Origin: Purpureocillium takamizusanense
Taxonomy: Eukaryota > Ascomycota > Sordariomycetes > Hypocreales > Ophiocordycipitaceae
Assembly (NCBI RefSeq): GCF_022605165.1
Contig: NC_063069.1
Location: 5,146,001-5,210,000, forward strand
Length of the DNA stretch: 64,000 nucleotides
Reading direction: 5' to 3'
The notes below the pieces were generated by a model. That model saw only the letters and a list, made by a program, of their open reading frames with translations, ran no database searches and had not been told where the DNA came from. A program made the position numbers and the translations under genes. Of the stretch, positions 1 through 11,124 are shown piece after piece. Positions within the stretch are counted from its first letter, which is position 1, and each line of letters starts with the position of its first letter.

Positions 1-234
1 GCCCAGCTTGCATTTCGGTTCAGCTCGCGGCGCGAGTCAGCGGGAGAGAGACGGATCGGGCCATGAAGCCATCGCATTCTGTCTCTGATGATGTCGCCTC
101 CCCAAATCGGTTGGTGGACGTATGCGGCGCAGGACGGAGTGGTCGTCGTTTCCTGCACGTCGAGTGATTCCACGCATGTGAGTCGCCGTATGAAGCATCG
201 TATGAGTCGTCGTCTGTCATCAGCCTGCTGGTGT

Positions 235-266
<32 letters not shown>

Positions 267-1346
267 CTGGATGCAGGCAGGCCTTCGAATATGTGGTAGG
301 TTAGTAGGCTGGGCTGCGAGGAACAAAATGGAACCTGAAGATCGTCGATGAGACACAGGCGTGGCTGGAGCCAACATCAGATGGCGAGATTGGCAATAGG
401 GCCTGGACCGCGCCCGCCTGTCCGGCCCAGACCCCATCGGGGCTAGTAGCGGAGGCGCTTCGGCACGAACAGTCCGCCCCTGCCGGGCAAGCCCAGGGCC
501 CTTTTCCAGCGCTCCAGCTGCTGCGCTTGGCGCACCAGGAGCCCACCATCCCGTGAAGGAGCCGAGCTGAGCTGGAGCCCCACGGGTCTGGTCCATCCAT
601 GTAACGGCCGCCAACGCAGGCCCCACGCCCGTGCTACAACCTTGGCTTAATAGGTGGTCCAGCAGCCCTGGCGCGCCCGGTGGGTGCCTGTGCACTCACC
701 TCTCGTACGTACTGGGCGCCCGGGCTCCATGCTCCAGTTACCCACAGGGCTGCCACTGGAGTCACCCACTAGGTGGTGGGACCCCCACGTGAAGACTGCC
801 ATTCCCGTTTCTCCCGTTCCCCAAGGTCTTCCCAGTAGTAAACGAACCCGTCGTGTCCCTAATCCACTGTCCCAGAGGGCTGGTCCCGCCCCCATCTCTG
901 TTTTGACAGCGGGCTGCTGCTGCTGCTTCTGAGACAATCTAGTGCTGCCTTCCTGGGTGGCCGTGTCGATCACTAGCAGCTGCGCTTCCACCCATCGTCT
1001 CGCACTTCTACTTCATCGCTTCCTCCATCCATCCTCGCCCATCGACCGACCGACCGGCTGCAGTCCGCCCGCGCTTCAATCCATCGTCGCGTCGCTCCCG
1101 GCCCGAGGACGCCGACGGGAGCCTGCCAATCACCCCGTGGTGTCACGAGCCACGACGTCTCAACGTCGCGACGGTTCAACACCAGCTACGGCGCTCTCGC
1201 CCAGCGCCGTCCCGTCGTGACCTCGCCGCGCGCCTCGCCTGTACGACGCTCAAGCATGCCGCGCCGACGACGGTAGAAGCGATTCGTCCTCTCTCCCGGC
1301 CAATAATGCCTGCACCGCGCCGCTCGGTTCCCCGGCCTGACCCGAG
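1..1346. other. Upstream region of the histidine kinase gene
   Basis: No coding region is supported here. The stretch contains a (GT)n tract at 231-266 and, near its 3' end, C-rich sequence of the kind found in long 5' leaders of fungal signalling genes. It probably holds the promoter and leader of the downstream kinase gene. Confidence 0.5.
231..266. repeat. (GT)n microsatellite
   Basis: About 36 bp of almost perfect GT dinucleotides, interrupted once by GA. Confidence 0.95.
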
Positions 1347-4300
1347 ATGAAGCTGCGAGTCGCCATCCGAGAGCAGCTCGCCGCGCTCGTCATCCTGGCG
1401 GTTCTCGTCGCCCTCGCCATCGTCTCCATTCCAACATGGGTCTACGTCCATAACTTCGTCGTCGACGTCGAGTCCAGTGGCCTGTCTCTCACGGCCTCGC
1501 TCAAGGCGTCGCGCGTAGCTTCTGAGCTCGACCTCCTCTACACCCTGTGCCAGACCGTCGCAACCCGGGTCCTGCTCCAGCAGGCCTTCATCGATTTCTA
1601 CAATGGCAATGCCACCGAGCCCTTTGCCAATGCCCGGGTCGATCTGCACAGTGCTATGAGCACCAGCCGACTCACCAATCTGCTTCAGGCGCGATTGTAT
1701 TCCAGGAATGTCACGGGCAGCAGCTTCGGCCTCCTCAATGTTACTGGCGCGGAGACCGGCGACATCGATCTTCTCTACAACACGCCCAACGGCACCAGGG
1801 CTAAGCTCAGTGATACCTCCTATGGCTATCCGCCGTCGCTCTATCCCAACATCACCTACGAATCACTCGGCTACCCTAACCCCTACGAGCCCTCCACGCC
1901 CGCCTTCAGCGCCAACGCATTTCCCGGTGTTCGCATCAGTGACAAGGGCGGGCTGCTCCTTGGCCCGCTTGTCCTAAATGAATCCTACGCCTTGATGTCG
2001 CTCACCGTGCCTGTCAGGTCTCTCAACACTACCAACTTCATTCTAGGGTATATGACCTTGGTCGCCTCGGCCGAGACTCTTCTCCAGGTTCAGACGTCCC
2101 GCGAGGGCCTCGGATCATCTGGCGTAGTCCTCTTTATCGGCCCGAGCAGTCCTTCAAATCATTTCATCAGTCCGCTATCGCCTACCAATAGCACGTACTC
2201 GCCACCAAAGGACGAATTTGCTCGATCTCCTGCCCGTTATGTCCTACCCCCAATCAGCATGCCCGGAGAGGTTCAGCGTCATGCCAGTAGAGACTATGTG
2301 GATGGCCGATACGACGCGGACTTTAGCCTCTCCGACTACCCCGCTGTCTTCGATGTATACTACAGGAACATTTCAGGCCCGAACAACGCCACTGCACTCC
2401 TGTCCACCACCAACGAACAAGACGTCCGTGTCGCTGTCGGTGTCGCCAGGCCGCAGTCCACCCTCGTTGACTGGGCTGTCGTTGTTGAGAAGGCCGAGGC
2501 CGAGGCCTACGTACCGATCAGTACTTTGAGGAAGATTCTCCTTGGTTGCGTCTTTGGTACCGCTGGCTTGGTCATCATCTTCATCTTTCCTACCGCTCAT
2601 TTGAGCGTCTTGCCCATCCGGCGGCTCAAGGCTGCAACTGAGAAGTCGATTAACCCTCCCGGTTACGAAGACGAGTATGACGACTTCGACGAGGACCCGA
2701 GCTCCGGCGGCACCTCATCAGGTTCCCGGAAGGGGGTCTTCGCCAAATTCCGGCGAAGATTTAGAAAGAGGAAGCGACCATTGACGCAGGCCGAGATTGA
2801 ATCTCATCGTCGCGTGTTCAAGATCCCTGGACGTGTCGAGGACCGCAAGCATTTTGTCACCGACGAGCTGACAGAACTCACGGAAACCTTCAACGAGATG
2901 ACAGACGAGCTGCTCAAGCAATACACCTCCTTGGACGAGAAGGTTGCCGAGAGGACCAAGGAGCTCGAGATCAGCAAACGGGCTGCAGAGGCGGCCAACG
3001 AGAGCAAGACGCTTTTCATCGCAAACATATCTCATGAACTGAAGACACCGCTCAACGGGATCATGGGCATGTGCGCGGTTTGCATGGAAGAAGACGACAT
3101 AATGCGAATCAAGCAGTCGCTCAAGACTTTGTATAGATCAGGTATGCCCCCAACACTCGAGACATGACTCGACATGGCGCGTGGGACCTTAACACCCTTG
3201 CAGGCGACCTATTGCTACATCTGTTGGAAGACCTGCTCAGCTTCTCGAAAAACCAGATTGGGCAACACGTTAGTCTCGAGGAGCGCGAATTTCGCCTGGG
3301 CGAGATAAGGTCACAGATGCTATCCATTTTCGATAAACAAGTTCGCGAGAGCAAAGTTACTTTCACAGCGAGCTTTGTTGGCTCCGACTCGGCTGACTCC
3401 AGCACGAGCCCTGACCGCACCGGGGTGGATCAGAGGCTGCCTGCCCTCGGTCCCCTGGGCATGGGCCGGCTGAAAGATGCTTACCTTTGGGGCGACCAGC
3501 ACAGAATACTGCAGGTCATCATCAACTTGGTTAGCAACAGTTTAAAATTCACACCTGCAGGGGGACGGGTTGAGTTGCGGATGCGATGCATCGGTGAGGC
3601 GCCGCCGGGGCCAGGAGAGGACGATCGCAAATCGTCTACGTCTCTCTCAAAGACAACATCTGCGCGAGTGGGACGCAGCCGGCATCGTGGTGGTGGCGGC
3701 TCGGGATCGACACATTCGGCAAGCTCCAGGGCAACGACGGCACCAGCTTCGTCACATAAAGCCGGAACGGCTCTGTCCATCAATCCCATGGACCCGGCAG
3801 CAACGCCTCATGTCTACATCAGGGAGCGCTCGCCGACCCCGCCACCGCCAAATGCAAAGCCGTTTTTGTTCGAGTTCCAAGTCGAGGACACGGGCAGAGG
3901 CATTCCCGAGCATATGCTCGAGAAGGTGTTTGAACCGTTCGTACAGGGTGATTTGGGTCTCAGCAAGAAGTTTGGTGGCACAGGTCTGGGTCTAAGCATT
4001 TGCGCTCAATTGGCAAAGTTGATGGGCGGATCTATCGCGGTCAAGAGTACGATTGGTGTTGGCTCTATGTTCACCATGCAAATCCCGCTCAAGTACGTCA
4101 GGGACCGTGTGCCGAGCACCGCGTCGAGTAGCACCAAGTCGCGGCCGCCGAGCGTCGGATCAGCCGCTGGTGCAGCGGGCGACACACATCGCAACTCGCT
4201 CGGTAGCGTCGCCAGCGTCTCCGAACAGAAAACTGCAAACACGAACGGAAAATCCAGTGTCCTCGAGGACAAACAGCCACGACTCATCGGTCTGAGTGCT

Positions 4301-4873
4301 CCTTTTTTTGCCTCCAATCCGCATGCTGCGACGCCTACTAGCAAGCAAGACCAGCATGCCGCCATAGACAAGGCCATAGCGAACAAAGCGGGCCGAGGCA
4401 AGCTGCGCGTGCTGGTGGCGGATGATAACTCGACCAATATCGAGGTGGTGAGTAGGATGCTGAAGCTCGAGGACGTGTACGACGTTACCATCGCAAAAGA
4501 TGGCCAAGAGGCATATGAGCTGGTCAAGGCCAATATGGAAAAGAATAAGCACTTCGACGTCATCTTCATGGACATACAGATGCCGAATCTTGATGGCTTG
4601 CAGTCAACACGCCTGATTCGCAAGATGGGGTACTTAGCGCCCATCGTTGCCTTGACGGCATTTTCCGAAGAAAGCAACGTCAAAGAGTGCATGGAATCAG
4701 GCATGGATGAGTTCCTCGCCAAGCCGATCCGCCGACCCGCGCTGAAGAAGGTCCTGACCAAGTTTGCCACGATTCCCGAGGAGCCAGAGACTTCGGGAAT
4801 AGCGAAGAAGGCGGAGCTGGAGGTGAAGGCTTCGCCCGTGAATGGTAGCACTGATCCCGAGCGCGACCCATGA
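1347..4873 (+). CDS. SLN1: Sln1-type (group VI) hybrid sensor histidine kinase
   Basis: Two exons, 1347-3141 and 3204-4873, joined across a 62-bp GT-AG intron give 1154 residues. Visible in order: a membrane segment near residues 10-35; a large extracytoplasmic domain; a second membrane segment near 395-417; a linker and coiled coil; the phosphoacceptor H-box ISHELKTPLNG with His563; an ATP-binding domain with N-box NLVSNSLKF (about 706) and G-boxes DTGRGIP (Asp827) and GGTGLGLSI; and a C-terminal receiver with the DD pair (VADDN) and phosphoacceptor Asp1055 in FMDIQMPNLDG. This is the Sln1 layout. In fungi Sln1 passes phosphate through an HPt protein to Ssk1 and controls the HOG MAP kinase pathway. 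A Ser/Gly-rich insert of roughly 90 residues lies between the N- and G1-boxes. The start is the first Met before the membrane segment. Confidence 0.93.
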
Positions 4874-5589
4874 TTTGGAAGTGCGACTCGGATTGCGCAA
4901 CTGATGAAATATTCCCCTTCATATTCGATTTTAGATATGCTCACATGGCAACTGTATATACAAGGAGGGCGCGGCGTCGGCGCAACAGCGGGACAGGACC
5001 ACGGGACAGGTGCGAAAAAGGCGAAAGTGACCATTTTGGTTGGCTGCATGTAGCGGTGGCGCGAACATTCGTGTCCTGAAAATGGATACTAAGTTACTCG
5101 GTCGATTCATACATGTTTGCGATGTGTTTGCGTTGAGCAGAATCGTCAAGTGCCTCCATAGCGAACACCTAGAGGTATCATCACATGTTCCATTTCAGGT
5201 GGTCTATTCATCGCTCGGGTGTACTGTGGAGTGGTGAAGCAAAGGCGGAGATGTGCTTGATGGCATGACACCATGGAATGGAAAGCGGACGCAATTGCTA
5301 CGTGCGTCGTGCGCTTATCAGGACATGCGGAGAACCTACGATGACTGCGGCAACTCATGAAGTCTTGACAGCATTACCCCATTAATAAAGCAGGTGACCC
5401 CATGCCCGGTGGTCATGAAACAAGCACAGACAACGGGTGTTCCCATGAGTTTGACCCGCGAGAAGAAATACTAAGTACATCCAAAGAAGAAGAAGAAAAG
5501 GGGCTCCAGGCATTGTAACCAGTTTGCCTTGACTGTGCAACCTCCCCTTGACCCCAGGGCCTGCAACTTGGTCCACGCACTCATCACGC
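4874..5589. other. Intergenic region between convergent genes
   Basis: It separates the stop codons of the kinase and the aspartic protease, so it should carry both 3' ends. Nothing else recognisable. Confidence 0.5.
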
Positions 5590-7770
5590 TTACAAGACGG
5601 CAAAGGCCAGAGCCGCGGCCACGAGACCAGTAGCCGAGAGACGGAAAGCCTGGGCAGCACCAGCAGTGACGGGCGCGCTCTTCGTGGGAACGCTGCTGCA
5701 CGTGGGGCACGGCTTGGTCACGGTCGAGATGCCGGGCGCGGTGCCGGCCGGCGGCGCGGTGGCCTTGGTGGGTGCCGGGCCGCCGCCGCTGCAGCTGTGG
5801 CAGCCGGGGACAGTGACGGTGACGGAGTGCGTCGTGATGGGCACGACGGTGACGATGGCGGGGGGAGAGGAGTGCGAGGCGCAGGCGGACCTGGTGCAGG
5901 GCGGGTTGGGGATGGTGAAGGTGCCCGTGATCTCGGGGCAGCTGGTGACGGCAGGGGGCTTGGCGGTCGTCTCGCCGCCGGGGCACCACGTGGTCAGCGA
6001 GGTGATGGTCTCGGTCGTGACGTGCCCGACGGGGCAGTTGGTCACCGTGGGCGCACACGACGTGATGGTGTAGGTGCGCGTGGTGCGGACCGTCGACGTG
6101 TACGTCGTGGGAGGCGCCGCCGTCGTGGTGGTGCCGTTATGCCACCCGCTCGTGGTGGGATGGTGGCGCGACGTGGTACCCGAGGAGGAGCCAGTATGGG
6201 TGGGCTTGGACGTGCCGGTCGTCGTGCCATCAGTCTTGGTCTGCGACGCCGTCGTCTTGGTCCCGGACGTGGTGGTCTTGGAATGCGAGGTCGTTGTCGA
6301 GGTGGTAGAGCCGCCGCACTCGCCGACGAGCTGGGGGATGGAGTCGGCGCCCTTGCCGATGGCGATGATGTGGCTGCCGCAGTCGTCGCCCTGAGCAACA
6401 TACGCGTTCTGGTTGTCCCAGTCGTAGACGGTGTACACAGAGCGGAGGAAGGTGTCACCGAGAATGAACTGGTTTCCTATATTGATGCGAAGCTATTAGT
6501 CAAGCGCTCCATTAAAGCCATCATCATGGTACATCAAGACGTTAAAGTCTCTCTGGTCTTCATCTGGCTCAGGAATAACTTACCAGTCTCGGGGACGAAG
6601 CCCAGCACGCACACCTTGAACTCGGGCTGCTGCCAGAGGAAGTCGCTGAAGGGGGCCTTGACCACGAGGTTTCCAAACTTGAAGCTGACGAAGCCCTTGC
6701 TGTTGACCAGCGAGCAGTCGACGTACCATTGGTTGTACTTGGGGTCCTTGCGGGCTCCAGGGAAGAGCTTGAGCACCTCGTTGAACATGGCAGTCGGCAG
6801 CTGGCTCACGGTGGTGCCGCTGTCAAGGTAAGCCTTCAGACCACCGGTCTTGTCGAAGATGGTGTTAGCCTTGCCATCAGCGGTTGTGATGGCAATGCCA
6901 TCGACGTTGACCCAGTAACTGCACAACCATGGGTTAGCCGGGGCCAAGACGTAGCAACCGCGGGAACGTACCGAGTGTAGCCGTCAGGGGCCTGGCTCCC
7001 GGGGATAATGGGCAGCTTGTGGAGAGGACCAGTGAACTTCTTGGTGTCGATGCCGCCGAAGATGACGGAGCCGCGCTCGTCACCAACGGGACGAAGATCC
7101 ATGCTGAAAGCACGGCTCTTGATGAAGTTCTGCTGGGCAAGCTGGTCGAGGACCAGGGGGTAAGGGCTCTTGAAGCCGCTCAGGTCAGGGCTGGCACCCA
7201 GGATACCCGCCGAGAGGTCCACGCTGGAAGTGCCAACGCCGAAGATCTGCTGGTTGATCCTCGAGTCTGAGAGAGAAGGTGTAAAGTCAATAAGATATGC
7301 CCCCCAGTCGCGCTTGCTACATCTAAGCACCAGCACTTACTGCCAATGTTGACATAGTCGTACATCCAATTGATGTTGGCTTTGCCGATGTTATACGGCA
7401 GCTGGGTGCTCTTCTTGAGGTCGACAAGAGTCGTCGAGTGCGTGAACTGGCCGAACTTGGCGCAAAGCTCCGGCTGCGGAGCCGTGCTGCACTGGGGGTT
7501 GACCCAAAGGTTGGGCGAGCCCGTGTCGAACTGGACGCTGACCTTTTGGCCGGGAGTACCGATGGTAATGTCGATGGTGTACATGAGACCGGTTTTCTGG
7601 TCCGCCAGACGAACGTCATCCTGCCGACTCCTGAGGACCTTGCCGGGGATCAAAGTCGAGCTGACGGGGAAGCGAAGGACGCCGGGCTCCTGGGAGAACT
7701 GGCTGTCGTCCCGGAACACGAGAGCCTCGGCGGCGAGCGGCAGGGCCGCGGACAGGAGAAGAGAGCGCAT
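5590..7770 (-). CDS. GPI-anchored aspartic protease, yapsin/candidapepsin-like (family A1)
   Basis: Four exons (7770-7341, 7266-6972, 6918-6584, 6476-5590) encode 648 residues. A signal peptide (about residues 1-16) and a pro-segment ending near a basic LRSRQ site are followed by a pepsin-fold domain. Both catalytic motifs are present: DTGSPNLW with Asp82 and DSGTTVSQL with Asp274. After residue ~380 comes a long Ser/Thr-rich tail with several Cys-containing repeats (for example TITSCAPTVTNCP), and the protein ends in a hydrophobic stretch ending AAALAFAVL that fits a GPI-attachment signal. Yapsins act at the cell surface or wall and cleave after basic residues. The C-terminal stalk is longer than in yeast yapsins. 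Introns are 74, 53 and 107 bp and keep the frame across both lobes. Confidence 0.92.
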
Positions 7771-10125
7771 GGTGGCGTTTCTTCTCTCTCTCTATTACCG
7801 GCGTAACGAGTGACCGGTATCTACTCTAATGGTGTTGTGAGAATGAGTGACAGAGGTTGGACGTAAAGAGAGACGAGGAAGTCTTAACCGTTCCACGGGG
7901 AGGGAACAGACACAAGGCCGACGCCTTACTTATATTCAAACTACTACTTCCTACTTCAATGTTCGCTTGGGGTTACAAATACGGCCTCCAAGGCTGACTT
8001 TCGACATAGCCATCCTGCCTGCTGTGAAGCTTGAATATGCCAGGCGGCAAGGGCCCGGTCGCCGGCCAGCGTGGATGGGGTACCGAATAGGACTGGGCTC
8101 TCTGTGTTTGGACCCAACGGGCTTACCGCGATGCTGAGCTGTGGAAATGAAGCTCGGCCGTCAGTCTCCCCGCGCTTACTCTTGAGCCTCTCTGTTCCTG
8201 GCTAAGCCGGCTTACAGAAACGGGCAATTGGCGACAGGAGTAGGGCTGAGTGACCATCGCACTTGAGTCGAAGCGGATTGGCGGAAGTGTGGGCTGTCGA
8301 TGCCGTTCTTCCGACCCCGGTCGAAGACGGTGGTCAACAAGCAAAGGAACATAGCAACATAGCCCGTCGATCCTGCCAAGAACTTCTGACAGGAAATGGC
8401 AGTCCAACTAGGTTTCTCAACGAGCTCTTTAACTTTTCGATGGAGCCTCTGCGCTGCACAGTTCTACTGACGTGACTCAACTACGATTACCCAGACAGCA
8501 GCAGCAACATCGAATCCTCCGTGATACGGACACTGCCCGAGCGACGGCAGCATGTCAGACTTACGTATCCCGGACGCGTCTGCGAGCCTGCGGCGCCCGC
8601 GGCAGGGCGCGAGAGTTGGTGATAGCCGCTCCATGTCCGCCGCCGCCTTTTCGGTCACAGATCTGCACCGGGCTGGGAGGGCGCTGCAGGTGGCCTGCGC
8701 GGCACTTATGCAGGGGCCGTCGCCTTGTCCGCCTCGTGGACCAAGTCGATTGGCGATGCTTGGTGGCAGAACACTTTTTCGGGTCGAGCCAATGATGGGC
8801 AGTAAAACGTCCTGCGCCATCCGCCAGCCTCACGCGGTCTTAACTGTGTTCAGCATGAACCCCTGACTAGACCCGAAGGCGGCAAAGGAAGGATCCTTCA
8901 TTCGAAAGAACGTGGCTGTCATGAAGAACTCAATTTCCATTGTTCCAGTGATCACAACTTTGAGGACAAGAAGAGCTGTCATCGACGGATACTAAAGAAT
9001 TGTCTTTCTGTCCAACGGCCAGGATGTGCCTGAGACATATTGGCCAAGCGAAGGTTGCACAAAGTCGCGACTTGTTTGCTCGCAAAGTCCTGTTGAAGCT
9101 CTCAGAAACCGCACTCACTTTAGTCCTCTGCAGCGAGGTCGGTCACAATACGATTTACGACATTTACGCCTCGCGGGGAGCTTCGCGCCTAGCCACTTTA
9201 GTTAGGTAGGGACAGTCAACAACCACTTACGTATGTGCGTTAACTTGTGCGCCGCCTCTGTCGGCAATATGCGCCACGCAAAGAAGGAACTCATGGATGG
9301 TCCTTGAGGCGAGATCTTGGATCTGTTGTAGTCCATAACTCAAGAAGTGCGTACCGCGCTCTTCAACGCTTCAGACACGATGCACTGCAGAGTCCAAGGA
9401 GAATCTCCGACAGCTTAACTAGCGCGGGGTATTCCGTGTCGATCCTGGGACCCATCATCTGATGGGACGGCTGAAGGGGTACATACATGTAGCTTTGCCG
9501 CCGGGCGCATCTTGCATCCTATTGAAGCTAGCTCGGCTCACCCCGAGATGTTGCACGACACTACCTTGAAGTGGATTGCTTTCGGGTCATCAGGACTGCC
9601 GGGTGATCAGGTACGCTCGGGATCAGCCCAGCATCCTGCACGGGAGACTTGTTGTGGAGCGCCATGGCAAACATTTGACTCCACATTACCTGGAGTCTGT
9701 GCTTTGAGACCTTCTCCGACACGAGGCTGCCTTGCTAACAATAAGCTTGATCGTACTTCGTATCAGATTGATATTGAGGGAATTCCAATAATGCACGTGC
9801 TGCGCTCTTGTCATTCCCCAACCGGTCGCCCACGCAAAAACCCCCTGTCTCTGGCAGTTCCCAAGTCCCCGATTCGTTGCCACATACGCCCGACAAGTTG
9901 ACCAACAGACCTGAGCCAAAGCCAGGCAGGGGTCTGGTACATCCACAATCCTTCTGCCACCAGACTTCCGCAACTCTAAAAAGATGAGACCAACACAGGT
10001 TTGTCAAGCAGAACACAAAGCAGCTTAATCCTCGATGATCCGCATCAAATACCTATACCTCGTCTTGAGCATGCCAGTCTTGCAGAGCAGCGCCGTCCAG
10101 CCACAGAAGTTCAAGGCAGACTTGG
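7771..10125. other. Long intergenic region
   Basis: About 2.35 kb with no reading frame that looks like a protein. It contains the promoter of the protease (near 7771-8100) and the 3' flank of the deaminase. I see no repeat or RNA gene. Confidence 0.5.
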
Positions 10126-10641
10126 TTATATCTCTGCCTTTGCGATGCTATTAAACCTCAGACGTTGTAGCTCCTTCACCTCAGCATCTAAGCCCGCGAC
10201 AGGACCCTCCACCGGGATGTTTGGCGCTACAGCGTTGATGGGCAGCGGGTTGACCGTGTTGCGCTCGACGCCCCATTCTTTCATCCACTCCACCAACTGA
10301 GCCGAAGACGATACGTAGACTATCCTTCCAAGGCCGGCATAGGCGTGCGCTGCGGAACACATGGGGCAATGTTCGCCCGACGTGTAGACGGTGGAGGTCG
10401 CACGCTGCGCTGAGGACATGTGAAGCTGCGACCAGCGCGCGAGCACGAACTCGGGGTGCAAGGTCGCGTCTGCCTTGTGGTCGCCCTTCTCGCCCGTCAC
10501 GGTGCGGTTGCGGTCCTGCTTGAGGATGGTGCCGTCGTCGGCAACCAGCACCGACCCGAACGGCGCGTCCCCAGCCTCTAGGGCGTCGCGTGCCAGTTTG
10601 ACACAGAGCCGGAGGGCATCGAGCTCCTGGGGTTTGACCAT
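10126..10641 (-). CDS. CMP/dCMP-type zinc deaminase (cytidine/guanine deaminase superfamily)
   Basis: Intronless, 171 residues from the ATG at 10641. The frame stays open upstream but has no ATG there, only GTG, so I chose 10641. The zinc site is recognisable: HPEF (His62, Glu64) followed by SGEHCPMCSAAH with Cys92 and Cys95, which fits the H-x-E plus C-x2-C signature. The substrate loop DAPFGSV is also typical of the guanine deaminase/TadA-like branch. The usual HAE is HPE and the usual PCxxC is HCPMC, as in some fungal members of unknown substrate. The exact base cannot be assigned from sequence. It lies 483 bp downstream of an MFS transporter gene on the same strand, so a transport-deamination pairing is possible but unproven. 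Confidence 0.85.
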   Translation of the reverse strand: MVKPQELDALRLCVKLARDALEAGDAPFGSVLVADDGTILKQDRNRTVTGEKGDHKADATLHPEFVLARWSQLHMSSAQRATSTVYTSGEHCPMCSAAHAYAGLGRIVYVSSSAQLVEWMKEWGVERNTVNPLPINAVAPNIPVEGPVAGLDAEVKELQRLRFNSIAKAEI

Positions 10642-11124
10642 GTTTGCAACTGTGGCGCGGCGTGCCTCAAAATCAGGATGGGCTCCGCACAGTGAAGTAA
10701 TGTTGTTCAATGGCAAGGAAACAACAACAGCAACAGCACAAGAAAACGCAAACGTCACAATTATGAAGTTAAGGGAAGGAAAGTGCGGGGTTACGGCAGG
10801 TGTTTGTCAGCCTCAGCATCGAACATGAACCAAGGAATGTGGCTACCGGAGGAACCCGAGACTTCAAGCCCACAACGAGTAACACCGCATTTGGCCAGTG
10901 TTTGGCTACCCTTTGTCTGCTTACTGCCAGATCAATTCAATGAGGTGGTGGCCAATGTAAGAACAATTATCAGCGCAACGGAAAAGTTTTGCTCACTCAA
11001 TACCACTGCTGGAATTAAGGTGAATTGCATTCGCTAATAGCCATACTATAAGAGGCTATTCCTCGTGGGAAGTTTATTGTTAACCAAACAGCTAAGAGAG
11101 ACTCTCAATGTCGATAATTTCACC
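10642..11124. other. Intergenic region
   Basis: Promoter of the deaminase and 3' flank of the MFS gene. It is relatively AT-rich near 10930-11060 and no element is recognised. Confidence 0.5.

Noticed and set aside
4006..5049. 347-codon frame antisense to the kinase
   Set aside because: Shadow of the strongly conserved kinase exon; no start or domain support.
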